Of a DNA stretch of 64,000 nucleotides, positions 47,265-55,746 are shown piece after piece. Under the pieces are notes generated by a model. It searched no databases. It worked only from the letters and a program-made list of their open reading frames with translations, and had not been told where the DNA came from. The translations under genes and the position numbers were made by a program. The stretch is from Kineococcus rhizosphaerae. GTDB taxonomy: Bacteria; Actinomycetota; Actinomycetes; Actinomycetales; Kineococcaceae. How positions within the stretch are numbered: position 1 is the first letter of the stretch; each line of letters starts with the position of its first letter. Location of the stretch: assembly GCF_003002055.1 (NCBI RefSeq), contig NZ_PVZF01000001.1:248001-312000 (forward strand). Direction: 5' to 3'.

Positions 47265-47272
47265 AGTGCGTG

Positions 47273-47288
47273 TAGGACTGGAGGGGTG
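47273..47288 (+). promoter_or_regulatory. Possible leaderless promoter of the response regulator
   Basis: TAGGAC (47273-47278) ends 7 nt before GTG 47286. The box lacks the final T of the usual pattern. A GGAGG lies only 1 nt from the GTG, too near to act normally. Confidence 0.35.
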
Positions 47289-47963
47289 AAGGTCCTGCTC
47301 GTCGAGGACGAGGTCCGCCTCGCCGACACCGTCCGCCGCGGCCTGGCCGCCGAGGGCGCCAGCGTCGACGTCGCCCACGACGGGAACACCGGCTTCGCCC
47401 GGGCCCGCGACGGCGGCTACGACGTCCTGGTCCTGGACCTGCAACTGCCCGGCCGCAACGGCTACGAGGTGTGCCGGGACCTGCGCGCGGCCGGGGTGTG
47501 GACCCCCGTGCTGGTCCTGACGGCCAAGGACGGCGAGTACGACCAGGTCGACGCCTTCGACCTCGGCGCCGACGACTACCTCACCAAACCCTTCTCCTTC
47601 CCCGTGCTGCTGGCCCGGCTGCGGGCCCTGCACCGCCGCGGTGCCCCCGAACGGCCCGTCGTCCTGGCCGCCGGCGACCTCGTCCTGGACCCCGGGACCC
47701 GCCGCGTCACCCGCGCCGGGGACCCCGTCACCCTCACCGCCCGCGAGTTCGCCCTGCTCGAGCACCTCCTGCGCCACCGCGACGAGGTCGTGTCCAAACC
47801 CGACCTCCTGCACGCCGTGTGGGACCCCACCGTCGTCACCGACCCCAACGTGGTGGAGGTCTACATCCGCTACCTGCGCAAGAAGATCGACATCCCCTAC
47901 GGCCGCAACGCGCTGCAGACCGTGCGCGGGGCCGGTTACCGGCTGGCCGCCGACGGCGGCTGA
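47286..47963 (+). CDS. OmpR-family response regulator
   Basis: The 225-residue protein has a receiver domain with acidic pocket VEDE, phospho-acceptor Asp in LVLDLQLPG, LTAK and the switch DYLTKPFSFP, and a winged-helix C-terminus (LTAREFALLEHLLRHRDEVVSKPDLL, TVRGAGYRL). Its probable kinase is encoded convergently and overlaps its last 28 bp. Confidence 0.95.
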   Translation: MKVLLVEDEVRLADTVRRGLAAEGASVDVAHDGNTGFARARDGGYDVLVLDLQLPGRNGYEVCRDLRAAGVWTPVLVLTAKDGEYDQVDAFDLGADDYLTKPFSFPVLLARLRALHRRGAPERPVVLAAGDLVLDPGTRRVTRAGDPVTLTAREFALLEHLLRHRDEVVSKPDLLHAVWDPTVVTDPNVVEVYIRYLRKKIDIPYGRNALQTVRGAGYRLAADGG

Positions 47964-49438
47964 GCAGGCCGCAGCGGCCAGCGCAGTTCCACCAGCGCCC
48001 CGCCCCCGGCCCGCTCGCCGACGAGCACCGACCCGCCGTGCGCGGCGAGGACCTCGGCCACGATCGCCAGCCCCAGCCCGGCGCCCCCGCCGTCGACCCC
48101 GCCGTCGCCCCGCCCGGCCCGCTCCGAGCGCGCGCGGCCCTCCTCCACCCGCACGAAGCGCCCCAGCACCCGTTCCCGGTCCGGCGTCGGCACGCCCGGG
48201 CCGTCGTCGCCGACGCGCACCACCGCCTCCGCCGATCCTGCCTGCCCCTCGCGCCCCTCCTGGGCCAGTTCCAGCCACACCGTCGAGGCCGCGTACCGGC
48301 GCGCGTTGTCCACGACGTTGCGCACCGCCCGCGCCAGCGCCGCCGCGTCACCCACGACCCGCACCGGCACCGCCGTCAGCACCACCCGCACCCCGCCGAG
48401 CGACCGCAACCGCGACGCCTCGGCCTCGACCACCTCGTCGACGTCGACCTCCACCGCCGGCCCGGCTCGGCCCTCGTCGGCCCGGGCCAGCCACAGCAGG
48501 TCGTCGACCAGGGACTGCAACCGCGCGCTCTCGGCCCCCACGAGCTCGACGAACTCCGCGTCGGGCGACGCGGCGGCCTCCACCGACCCCACGGTCCCCG
48601 GCCCGCCGGGGTGCGGCCGCGACCACACGTGCGCCGCGGCCCGCAACGTCGCCACCGGTGAGCGCAGCTCGTGGCTGGCGTCGGCCACGAACCTGCGCTG
48701 CGCGTCCTGCGCGGCCTGCAACCGCGCCAGCATCGAGTTCATCGTCACCGCCAGCCGCGACACCTCGTCGTCGCCGGCCGGCACCGGCACCCGCCCGTCC
48801 AGCCCGCCGGAGGTGATGCCCTGCACCGTCGAGCGGATCGCCTCCACCGGCCGCAGCGAGCGCCCCACGAACGTCCACGTCAGCCCCGCCACCACCGCCA
48901 GCAGCCCCGGCCCGGTGACCGCCAGGACCGCCAGCGCCACCCGCAGCACCCGCTGCGCGTCGGTGGTGTCCTCCGCGGCCACCACCCAGAACCGCTGCCC
49001 CTCGACCTCGGCACCGGCCACCGTCACCACCCACGGCGCCGAACGGCCCAGCTGCGGCAGGTCGACCACCTCGTCGGCCAGGACGCCGACGTCCGGGCGC
49101 GCCCCCGACAGCGCCGGCTGCCCCGCCAGCTCCGCGCTGGCCACCACCACCTGCCCGTCCGCGCCCAGCACCTGCACGTGCGAGCCGCGCTCGACGTCGG
49201 CGCCCACCGCCGCCCGCAGCGCCGGGACCTGCTCACCGCCCAGCGCCGGGGCCGTCACCGCCACCCGCACCAGGCGCGCCTGCACGCTCGCGCTCTCCAC
49301 CGACGCCGAGACCAGCGCGTGCCGCAGCACCGCCAGCCCCACGGCCGCGCCCGCGGCGACCAGCACCGCCAGCAGCGCCGTCGCGGCCACCGTCGAGCGC
49401 ACCCGCACCCCGGCCGCCCGCCACCACCCACCCGTCAC
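47936..49438 (-). CDS. Sensor histidine kinase
   Basis: The 500-residue membrane kinase has helix 1 near residues 14-35, an outer domain of about 110 residues, helix 2 (VLRVALAVLAVTGPGLLAVVAGL), a HAMP domain, the phospho-acceptor His in DASHELRSPVATLR, the N-box NVVDNARRYA, and DDGPGV and GGAGLGLAIV. It ends in TAA inside the response regulator gene. GTG 49438 is assumed; GTG 49456 adds six residues. Confidence 0.93.
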   Translation of the reverse strand: MTGGWWRAAGVRVRSTVAATALLAVLVAAGAAVGLAVLRHALVSASVESASVQARLVRVAVTAPALGGEQVPALRAAVGADVERGSHVQVLGADGQVVVASAELAGQPALSGARPDVGVLADEVVDLPQLGRSAPWVVTVAGAEVEGQRFWVVAAEDTTDAQRVLRVALAVLAVTGPGLLAVVAGLTWTFVGRSLRPVEAIRSTVQGITSGGLDGRVPVPAGDDEVSRLAVTMNSMLARLQAAQDAQRRFVADASHELRSPVATLRAAAHVWSRPHPGGPGTVGSVEAAASPDAEFVELVGAESARLQSLVDDLLWLARADEGRAGPAVEVDVDEVVEAEASRLRSLGGVRVVLTAVPVRVVGDAAALARAVRNVVDNARRYAASTVWLELAQEGREGQAGSAEAVVRVGDDGPGVPTPDRERVLGRFVRVEEGRARSERAGRGDGGVDGGGAGLGLAIVAEVLAAHGGSVLVGERAGGGALVELRWPLRPAQPPSAASR

Positions 49439-49553
49439 GAAACCTAGGATGCTCACGACCGGCCGGAGAGCCGAGCCGACCCCCGAGAGCCGACCCCCGA
49501 CCCGATCCGCGAGGACCCCCACCCGATGGACCAGCACCCGTGAGCCAGCACCC

Positions 49554-50687
49554 GTGAGCCAACGCCACACCGACACCTGCACCGCCCTCGGCGTCGCGCT
49601 CCTGGCCAACGTCCCCGTGGTCCTGTGGGGACCGCCCGGACAGGGCAAGTCCTCGGTGGTCCGCGAACTGGCCGACGGCCTCGGCGCCCACCTCGAGACC
49701 GTCATCGCCTCCATCCGCGAACCGTCCGACTTCGCCGGCCTGCCCGTCATCGACCCCGCCACCGGCACCGCCTCCCTGGCCGCCCCGTCCTGGGCCGTGC
49801 GCCTGCGCGAGGCCGTCGAGGGCACCGGCCGCCTCGGCATCCAGTTCTACGACGAGGTCTCCACCGCACCCCCGGCCACCCAGGCCGCGCTGCTGCGCCC
49901 CATCCTCGAGGGCGTCGTCGGCGACCTGCAGCTGCCCGCCGCCGTGCGCACCGTCGCCGCCGCCAACCCGCCCGACCTGGCCGCCGACGGCTGGGACCTG
50001 GCCCCGCCGGTGGCCAACCGCTTCTGCCACCTCACCTGGGAACTGGACGCCGACACCGTCCGGGAGGGCTTCACCACCGGCTGGCCGGCGGTCACCGTCC
50101 CCACCGTCGAGGACGACGCGCTGCGCGAGGCCCTCGTGCGCTCGCGCGCCCTCGTCGGCGTCTTCGTCGGAGCCAAACCCGAACTGCTCACCCAGCTGCC
50201 GCGCAGCGCCGAGGACGCCGGGCGCGCCTTCCCCACCCCCCGCTCCTGGGAGATGGCCGCCCGCCTGCACGCCCACGCCGTCGCCGCCGGGGTCAACACC
50301 ACCGTCACCACGACCCTGCTGGCCGGCACCGTCGGCACCACCGCCGCGGCCATGTTCCTCAACCACCTGCGTGAACTGGACCTGCCCGACCCCGAGGCCC
50401 TGCTCGCCGACCCCGACAGCTACGTCGTCGACCGTCGCCGCACCGACCAGACCTACGCCGTGGCCGCTTCCGTGTGGGCCGCCACCGCTGCCCGCACCAC
50501 CCCCGAGCGCTGGAACGCCTGCGGCGCCGTCCTGGCCGCCATCGCCGACGCCGGCAGCGCCGACATCGCCTTCAGCCACGGCCGCCGCTGGGCCGCGGCC
50601 CGCCCCACCGGCGCCCTGCCCAGCCCGCGCGTCGTGGCCGGCCTGGCCCCCATCCTGCGCGAGCTGAACCTGCTGACCCAGTCGTGA
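49554..50687 (+). CDS. MoxR-type AAA+ ATPase
   Basis: The 377-residue AAA+ protein has Walker A GPPGQGKSS (about residues 25-33), Walker B IQFYDEVS, sensor 1 AAANPPDL and the C-terminal lid with FPTPRSWEMAARL. MoxR ATPases act as chaperones, usually with a VWA-domain partner, and the next gene encodes one, joined by a GTGA overlap. The upstream 49439-49553 holds only short direct repeats of GAGCCGACCCCCGA. Codon use is very C-rich. Confidence 0.92.
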   Translation: MSQRHTDTCTALGVALLANVPVVLWGPPGQGKSSVVRELADGLGAHLETVIASIREPSDFAGLPVIDPATGTASLAAPSWAVRLREAVEGTGRLGIQFYDEVSTAPPATQAALLRPILEGVVGDLQLPAAVRTVAAANPPDLAADGWDLAPPVANRFCHLTWELDADTVREGFTTGWPAVTVPTVEDDALREALVRSRALVGVFVGAKPELLTQLPRSAEDAGRAFPTPRSWEMAARLHAHAVAAGVNTTVTTTLLAGTVGTTAAAMFLNHLRELDLPDPEALLADPDSYVVDRRRTDQTYAVAASVWAATAARTTPERWNACGAVLAAIADAGSADIAFSHGRRWAAARPTGALPSPRVVAGLAPILRELNLLTQS

Positions 50688-53050
50688 ACGGACCCGGCGA
50701 CGGACCCACCGACGCGCCCCCCGACGACGCCGGCGCCCGCGCGGCCCTGCGCCTGGCCGCCGGCCGCGCCCTGGCCGGCGAACGCCTGCCCTACCTCGCC
50801 GACGCCCTCTACGCCGTCACCACCGTCGCCACCCCCGACGTGCCCACCGTCGCCATCGACACCCGCTGGCGCCTGTACTACAACCCCGTCTTCGTCCTGA
50901 CCTGCACCGTCGACGAACTCGCCGGCGCCTGGCTCCACGAGGTCGCCCACCCCCTGCGCGAGCACGCCACCCGCTTCGCCGCCCTGGCCGAACCCGCCGA
51001 CCGCGCCCGCCTGTTCAACCAGGCCGCCGACGCCGCCGTCAACGCCGACCTGCGCACCGCCGGCGTCCGCCTGCCCGCCGTCAAGGCCTGGTACCCCGAG
51101 CACGTCCCCGGCGGGTCCGCCGCGGACACCGCCGAGCGGCTCTACCGCCTCCTGCTGCAGGCCCAGCCCACCGGCCGGCCCCGCCAGGCGGCCCTGACCC
51201 TGATCCCCGACACCCTGCGCGCCGGCCAGGGCCCGCGCACCGTCGTGTGCCTGACCCGCGAGGCGTTCCTCGGCGCCGGCACCACGGCCACCGCCACCGG
51301 CCCCGGCGGCCGCCCCCACTCCCAGCCGCTCACCGTCCGCGACGCCCACGGCGCCGAACTCACCCTCGACACCGACCACCCCGCCGGCCCCCTCACCGTC
51401 CGCCTCACCCGCGGGGCCCGCAGCGCCAGCGCCACCGTCGAACTGACCACCCCCGGCCTGCGGCTGCGCCCCGACCACCTGCCCCGCTCGCGCCCCGCCG
51501 CCGTCCACCTCACCGTCGTCGGCCACGACACCACCTTCAGCACCGGCACCCGCGTGCACCTGCACGGACCCGACGGCCGCGCCCTGCCGGCCCCCACCAC
51601 CGTCGGCGACGTCACCGTCGTCGACGCCACCCACCTCACCCTCACCCTCACCGACGTCCCCGACGGCCTGCACACCCTGCGCGTGCGCACCGGCGAGCAG
51701 ACCCTCACCACCGCCCTGCCCGTCGCCCGCCCCCACCTCGACCTCACCCCCGCCGCCGTGCCCAGCGGCTTCGCCGTCCCGCTCACCCTGACCGCCACCA
51801 CCACCGACCTGCCCCTGGACCGCAGCACCACCGCCACCGTCCGCACCGCCGGCCTCGACCTCACCGACGCCGCCCGCGCCACCGTGCGCGAGGACCCCGC
51901 GAACGACCCCCAGGAGGGGCCCCCGGGCACCGGTGCCCTGCAGATCACCCTGACCCGCCCCCTCCCCGACGGCCACCACGACGTGCTCGTCAGCACCGGC
52001 GAGGACACGGCGCTCGCGGTCCTGCGCGTCGGCGGCGGCGGCGGACCCGAGGGGGCGGGACAGGGGCAGGACGCCGACGCGGACCCGGACACCGACGCCG
52101 AGGACACGAACGACACCGACGACGCCGCGCGACGGGGCGGTCCCGGCGGCCCGGGACCCGAGGAGGAGCAGGACCGGGAGCAGGACCGGGAGCAGGACTG
52201 GGAGCAGGGCCAGGAGCGGGACCGGGACGGCGGCGACTGCGGTTCGGGGGCCGGCGGCCCCCGCCGCGCCTGGGAGCGCGACGACACCGGCACCCACCCC
52301 GCGCCCGGGACGGACGCGGCGGACGGGGCAGGCGGGGGAGGCGACGACGGCAGCGTGGACGCCGGCCGCGCCGAACTCCTGCGCCGGCGCACCGCCGAGC
52401 AGGTCCTGGAGCACGCCCGCAGCCACGGCAGCGTCCCCGCCGGCTGGGAACGCTGGGCCGGTGACGTCCTGACCCCGCGGGTCGACTGGCGCCGTGAGCT
52501 GCACGCCGTCACCCGCCGCGCCGGCGCCCACGTCGCGGGCCTGCGCGACTACACCTACCGCCGCCCCTCGCGCCGGGCCGCCGCCGTCCCCGGCGTCGTC
52601 CTGCCGGCGCTGCGCCAACCCCGGCCACCGCGCGTCGTGGAGGTCGTCGACACCTCCGGGTCCATCAGCGACGAGATGCTCGCCCAGGTCCACGCCGAGA
52701 CCGAGGCCGTCGTGCGCCGCTGCCACGGCGACGGGGTCACCGTCATCGCCTGCGACGCCGCCGCCGCCCGCCCCCAGCGGGTCCGGACCCTGCGCGAGCT
52801 GACCATGACCGGGGGCGGCGGCACCGACATGCGCGCCGGGCTGGCCGCCGCCGCCGCCACCCGCCCCGCCGCCGACCTCGTCATCACCATGACCGACGGC
52901 GACACCCCCTGGCCCGCCGCCCCACCGGAGCAGAACCCCGACGCGCGCTACGTCGTCCTGCTCCTGGACGGCGACCGCGACACCGTGCCCGAGTGGATGC
53001 ACAAGATCGTCATCCCGGAAGAGGCCCGCGACCCCCGGCCCCACCGCTGA
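50684..53050 (+). CDS. HExxH (DUF2201) and VWA-domain protein with large Ig-like insert
   Basis: The 788-residue protein begins with a putative metallopeptidase domain with HEVAH at 85-89 (AGAWLHEVAHPLREH), as in DUF2201 proteins. Residues about 180-455 are Ser/Thr-rich beta repeats resembling Ig/IPT modules (GHDTTFSTGTRVHL, DGLHTLRVRTGEQTLT). A charged linker with DREQ repeats follows (about 455-520). The C-terminal VWA domain has the MIDAS motif DTSGS at 656-660, GGGGTD and MTDGD. Usual relatives are 400-500 residues without the insert. There is no signal peptide. Confidence 0.88.
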   Translation: MNGPGDGPTDAPPDDAGARAALRLAAGRALAGERLPYLADALYAVTTVATPDVPTVAIDTRWRLYYNPVFVLTCTVDELAGAWLHEVAHPLREHATRFAALAEPADRARLFNQAADAAVNADLRTAGVRLPAVKAWYPEHVPGGSAADTAERLYRLLLQAQPTGRPRQAALTLIPDTLRAGQGPRTVVCLTREAFLGAGTTATATGPGGRPHSQPLTVRDAHGAELTLDTDHPAGPLTVRLTRGARSASATVELTTPGLRLRPDHLPRSRPAAVHLTVVGHDTTFSTGTRVHLHGPDGRALPAPTTVGDVTVVDATHLTLTLTDVPDGLHTLRVRTGEQTLTTALPVARPHLDLTPAAVPSGFAVPLTLTATTTDLPLDRSTTATVRTAGLDLTDAARATVREDPANDPQEGPPGTGALQITLTRPLPDGHHDVLVSTGEDTALAVLRVGGGGGPEGAGQGQDADADPDTDAEDTNDTDDAARRGGPGGPGPEEEQDREQDREQDWEQGQERDRDGGDCGSGAGGPRRAWERDDTGTHPAPGTDAADGAGGGGDDGSVDAGRAELLRRRTAEQVLEHARSHGSVPAGWERWAGDVLTPRVDWRRELHAVTRRAGAHVAGLRDYTYRRPSRRAAAVPGVVLPALRQPRPPRVVEVVDTSGSISDEMLAQVHAETEAVVRRCHGDGVTVIACDAAAARPQRVRTLRELTMTGGGGTDMRAGLAAAAATRPAADLVITMTDGDTPWPAAPPEQNPDARYVVLLLDGDRDTVPEWMHKIVIPEEARDPRPHR
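52165..52212. repeat. 12-bp tandem repeat encoding DREQ units
   Basis: GAGCAGGACCGG-like units repeat three to four times with small changes in the linker of the VWA protein, encoding alternating acidic and basic residues. Confidence 0.75.
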
Positions 53051-53681
53051 ACGCGGCCATCGCCCGCAGCACCTGCCACCCGTCCGGCCGGGCCCGCAGC
53101 TGCAGCGCCTCGCGCGCCCCGAACCCGTTCTCCTGCACCGCGAGCATCCACTCGTCCTCCCAGCCCTCCCGCAACCCCACCACCAGGACCGCCACGTCGA
53201 CCACCGCCAGCGCCAGCGCCACCGGCACCTCGCGGGCCGCGGCCACCACGACCTCCGGCGGCCGGTCCGGGTAGCGCTCGCGCAGCCACGCCCGCACCGC
53301 CACCGACCGGTGCCGGCGCACCCACGCACGCAGCCACACCTCCGCCGCGAACGCGTCGTCGTCCCCGAACTCCGCCGCCGACAACGCCGCCACACCGCAC
53401 TGCGCCCGGACCCGCCCGACGTCCGGCAACGCCGACACCGCGACCGGCAGCACCACCCGCGGCGCCCCCTGCGGACCCCGCAGGGCACGCCACGGGGACC
53501 GGGCCCCCACCGGGCCCACCGCCCGCTCCGCGCGCCAGGCGGCGGGTCCCCGCGCCTCGTGGGCCGTCACCTCGTGGGCCCGGACCAGCACCGTCAGCAG
53601 CGCCGCGGCCCCCGGCCGCGGCCAGTCCACCTCGTGCCAGCGCACCGGCAACGGCTCGTCACGGCGCAGCGGGGGGGACAC
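53010..53681 (-). CDS. Hypothetical protein, convergent with the VWA gene
   Basis: The 223-residue protein has no recognised domain. It is Ala/Val/Arg-rich, with a Trp-containing stretch (EVWLRAWVRRHRSVAVRAWLRERYPD) and a non-polar segment (VPVALALAVVDVAVLVVGL). The normal amino-acid mixture and GAGG 9 nt before the GTG support a real gene. It overlaps the VWA gene by 41 bp and is divergent from 53752. Function unknown. Confidence 0.6.
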   Translation of the reverse strand: MSPPLRRDEPLPVRWHEVDWPRPGAAALLTVLVRAHEVTAHEARGPAAWRAERAVGPVGARSPWRALRGPQGAPRVVLPVAVSALPDVGRVRAQCGVAALSAAEFGDDDAFAAEVWLRAWVRRHRSVAVRAWLRERYPDRPPEVVVAAAREVPVALALAVVDVAVLVVGLREGWEDEWMLAVQENGFGAREALQLRARPDGWQVLRAMAAFSGGAGGRGPLPG

Positions 53682-53739
53682 CGGCGACCTCGCTCACGCA
53701 CCCACCCTGGCACCCGCCCCCGACACCCACCCCGACACC

Positions 53740-53754
53740 TACGCTCGAGCGGTG
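53740..53754 (+). promoter_or_regulatory. Leaderless promoter of the 53752 gene
   Basis: TACGCT at 53740-53745 ends 6 nt before the GTG at 53752, with no ribosome binding site. This helps to support the gene itself. Confidence 0.5.
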
Positions 53755-54288
53755 CCCGCCCGACGGCGTCACCGCCACCCCCGCCCCGCACCCCCCGCGC
53801 CCGTGTTCGTCCTCGACGCCGCCGACCTGCTCGCCCCCGCCACCACCCGGCCCGCGCTGCCCGGCGCCCCCGAGGCCCACGCCGACCTCTTCCGCCACCT
53901 GCTGCTGCCGACCACCACCGCCCGCACCGGCCACCGCGTCGACGTCGCCGCCGTGGGCACCCGCGTCCTGGCCACCCACCTCGACGGCCACCCGATCCGG
54001 CTGAGCGAGACCACCAGCGTCCTGCGCGCCCGCACCGTCCTGGCCGGGGACCGCGTGAGCCTGCAGCGCACCCACGTCCTGGCCTACGCCGCCGAACGCG
54101 ACGACCTCGCCGCCCTCCTCGGCGACGACCTCACCGACCCCCACCCCGGCACCACGCTGGACCTGCGCCTCGTCCTGGCCGGCGCCGCCGCCGGGCTGCG
54201 CGCCGCCGACCTCGCCGCCGCCCACCGCACCGGCACCCTCACCGCCGACCGCGTCGACCTGCTCGCCGCCCTCCTCGCCCCCTGGTGA
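53752..54288 (+). CDS. Hypothetical protein of the MoxR region
   Basis: The 178-residue protein starts with a basic Pro-rich stretch and then has VFVLDAADLLAPATTRPALPG, beta-like segments (GTRVLATHLDGHPIRLSETTSVLRARTVLAGDRV) and a helical end (LAAAHRTGTLTADRVDLLAALLAP). I do not recognise the fold. Its stop overlaps the next start as GTGA, so the two proteins are probably made together. Confidence 0.65.
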   Translation: MPARRRHRHPRPAPPAPVFVLDAADLLAPATTRPALPGAPEAHADLFRHLLLPTTTARTGHRVDVAAVGTRVLATHLDGHPIRLSETTSVLRARTVLAGDRVSLQRTHVLAYAAERDDLAALLGDDLTDPHPGTTLDLRLVLAGAAAGLRAADLAAAHRTGTLTADRVDLLAALLAPW

Positions 54289-55679
54289 CCCCTGTGGTGA
54301 ACCCCCGGGTGAACCCGCCGCCGTCGACGACCTACCGTGCCGGGGTGCGCGAACGCCTCGTCATCCCCACCGACGACCTGTTCGCCTGGACCCTCACCGG
54401 CCGCGGGTCCTTCCTCACCCACCCCGACGACGACCCCCGCAGCGCCCTCAGCCGCGAACGCCTCGCCGTGCGCCACCTGCTGGCCGCCGGCCACCACGTC
54501 AGCGCCGTGGGCCCGCGCACCGTCGCCGACCTCCTCGGCGCCCTCACCCTCCACGACCCCCACCTGCCGGCCGACACCGAGGCGCTGGCCACCCGGCTGC
54601 AACGCGACTGGACCGCCAGCGCCGCCCACCGCCGCACCCTCACCGGCCCGGCCCCCGCCGTCCCCGACGACGACTGCGACCGCCGCGCCGCCAGCACCCT
54701 CCTGCACGCCCTGCCCGCCCAGACCCTCGTGCACCTGCTGCGCTGGACCGCCGAGCACGGCCGCCCCCACCGCAACGGCTGGCCCACCCACCTCGTCCAC
54801 GACGGCCCACCCGGAGCCGGGCGCTTCGCCGGCCAGGCCCACCTCCTGCACGTCACCGCCCCCGGGCAGACCCTCACCGCCGCCCAGCGCACCGTCGCCC
54901 GCGCCTGCCAGGACGCCGGCCTCGAACTGCTCGTCCTGCGCGTCAACCCCCTCGCCGACGTGCCCTGCCCCACCGAGGCCGACCTCGGCCTGCGACCGGC
55001 CCCACCGCGCTGCCCGTCCTGCCCGGCCCCCCTCGACGTCGAACCCCCCGCCCACCTCCTGCCCGGCGAACGGCCCCTGCCCCCGTTCCTGCACCCCGGC
55101 GTCCCCGAGGAACGCCACGAGCACCACCTGCTCGCCCACCTCGCCGCCACCACCGGCCCCGTCAGCGCCGCCGTCGCCGCCCTCGACCCCGCCGCCCTGC
55201 AGCGCGAAGCCTTCGCCCTGCTCACCCACCCCGACCTGCCCGCCACCGCCCGCCGGCCCCTGCGCACCCACCTGCAGCGCGCCACCGCCCGCCACCGCGC
55301 CCTGGCCCGCGACCCCCACCTGCCCCACGAGCAGGACCGCGCCGCCCACGCCCTGCGCACCGCCCTCACCACCTGGACCGACCCCGCAGCCGACCCCGCA
55401 CCAGGCCCGGGAGCAGACCCCCGAAGCGCCCTGCGCACCGCCGCCACCGCCGCCGGCACCCACCTCGCCCTCACCGGCCACGACGTCCTCGCCATCCACG
55501 ACGCCACCGACGCCGTCAACCACCTCCTGCGCAGCCCCCACCCCGACCCACCCGCAGCCCAGCAGCTCTTCCAGATGCTCTCCGCCGGCATCACCGGCGA
55601 CGAACTGCTCCACATGCACGCCACCGGCACCTACCCCGACCCCGACACCCTCGACCTGCTCGCCGCCCTGCGCGCCTGA
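54285..55679 (+). CDS. Hypothetical protein with CxxC motif
   Basis: The 464-residue protein has no recognised domain. The N-terminal part has RLVIPTDDLFAWTLTGRGSFLTHPDDDPRS, the middle has CPSCPAPL (a single CxxC, possibly metal binding), and the C-terminal half is helical with many His and Leu (DELLHMHATGTYPDPDTLDLLAALRA). GTG 54285 overlaps the previous stop; GTG 54345 is an alternative. Codons almost all end in C. Function unknown. Confidence 0.65.
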   Translation: MTPVVNPRVNPPPSTTYRAGVRERLVIPTDDLFAWTLTGRGSFLTHPDDDPRSALSRERLAVRHLLAAGHHVSAVGPRTVADLLGALTLHDPHLPADTEALATRLQRDWTASAAHRRTLTGPAPAVPDDDCDRRAASTLLHALPAQTLVHLLRWTAEHGRPHRNGWPTHLVHDGPPGAGRFAGQAHLLHVTAPGQTLTAAQRTVARACQDAGLELLVLRVNPLADVPCPTEADLGLRPAPPRCPSCPAPLDVEPPAHLLPGERPLPPFLHPGVPEERHEHHLLAHLAATTGPVSAAVAALDPAALQREAFALLTHPDLPATARRPLRTHLQRATARHRALARDPHLPHEQDRAAHALRTALTTWTDPAADPAPGPGADPRSALRTAATAAGTHLALTGHDVLAIHDATDAVNHLLRSPHPDPPAAQQLFQMLSAGITGDELLHMHATGTYPDPDTLDLLAALRA

Positions 55680-55710
55680 GCACCCCGGACCCACCAGGCA
55701 CCCCCTGGAC

Positions 55711-55746
55711 CTGCAGCCCGCTGCAGCACCTAGCGTTCAGCCCGTG
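55711..55746 (+). promoter_or_regulatory. Leaderless promoter of the ABC exporter with palindrome
   Basis: TAGCGT (55731-55736) ends 7 nt before the GTG at 55744. CTGCAG-CCCG-CTGCAG at 55711-55726 covers the expected -35 region and could be an operator. Confidence 0.55.

Noticed and set aside
50453-53488. A 1011-codon open frame on the minus strand opposite the VWA gene
   Set aside because: Its product is low-complexity Gly/Val/Asp/Arg sequence without domains, and it mirrors the very C-biased codons of the plus-strand gene. The plus strand has HExxH and VWA motifs.
54337-55679. Alternative plus-strand frame through the 464-residue gene, joined to the ABC exporter
   Set aside because: The product is almost all Pro, Ser, Thr and Ala. 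The exporter has its own TAGCGT-N7-GTG start at 55744.
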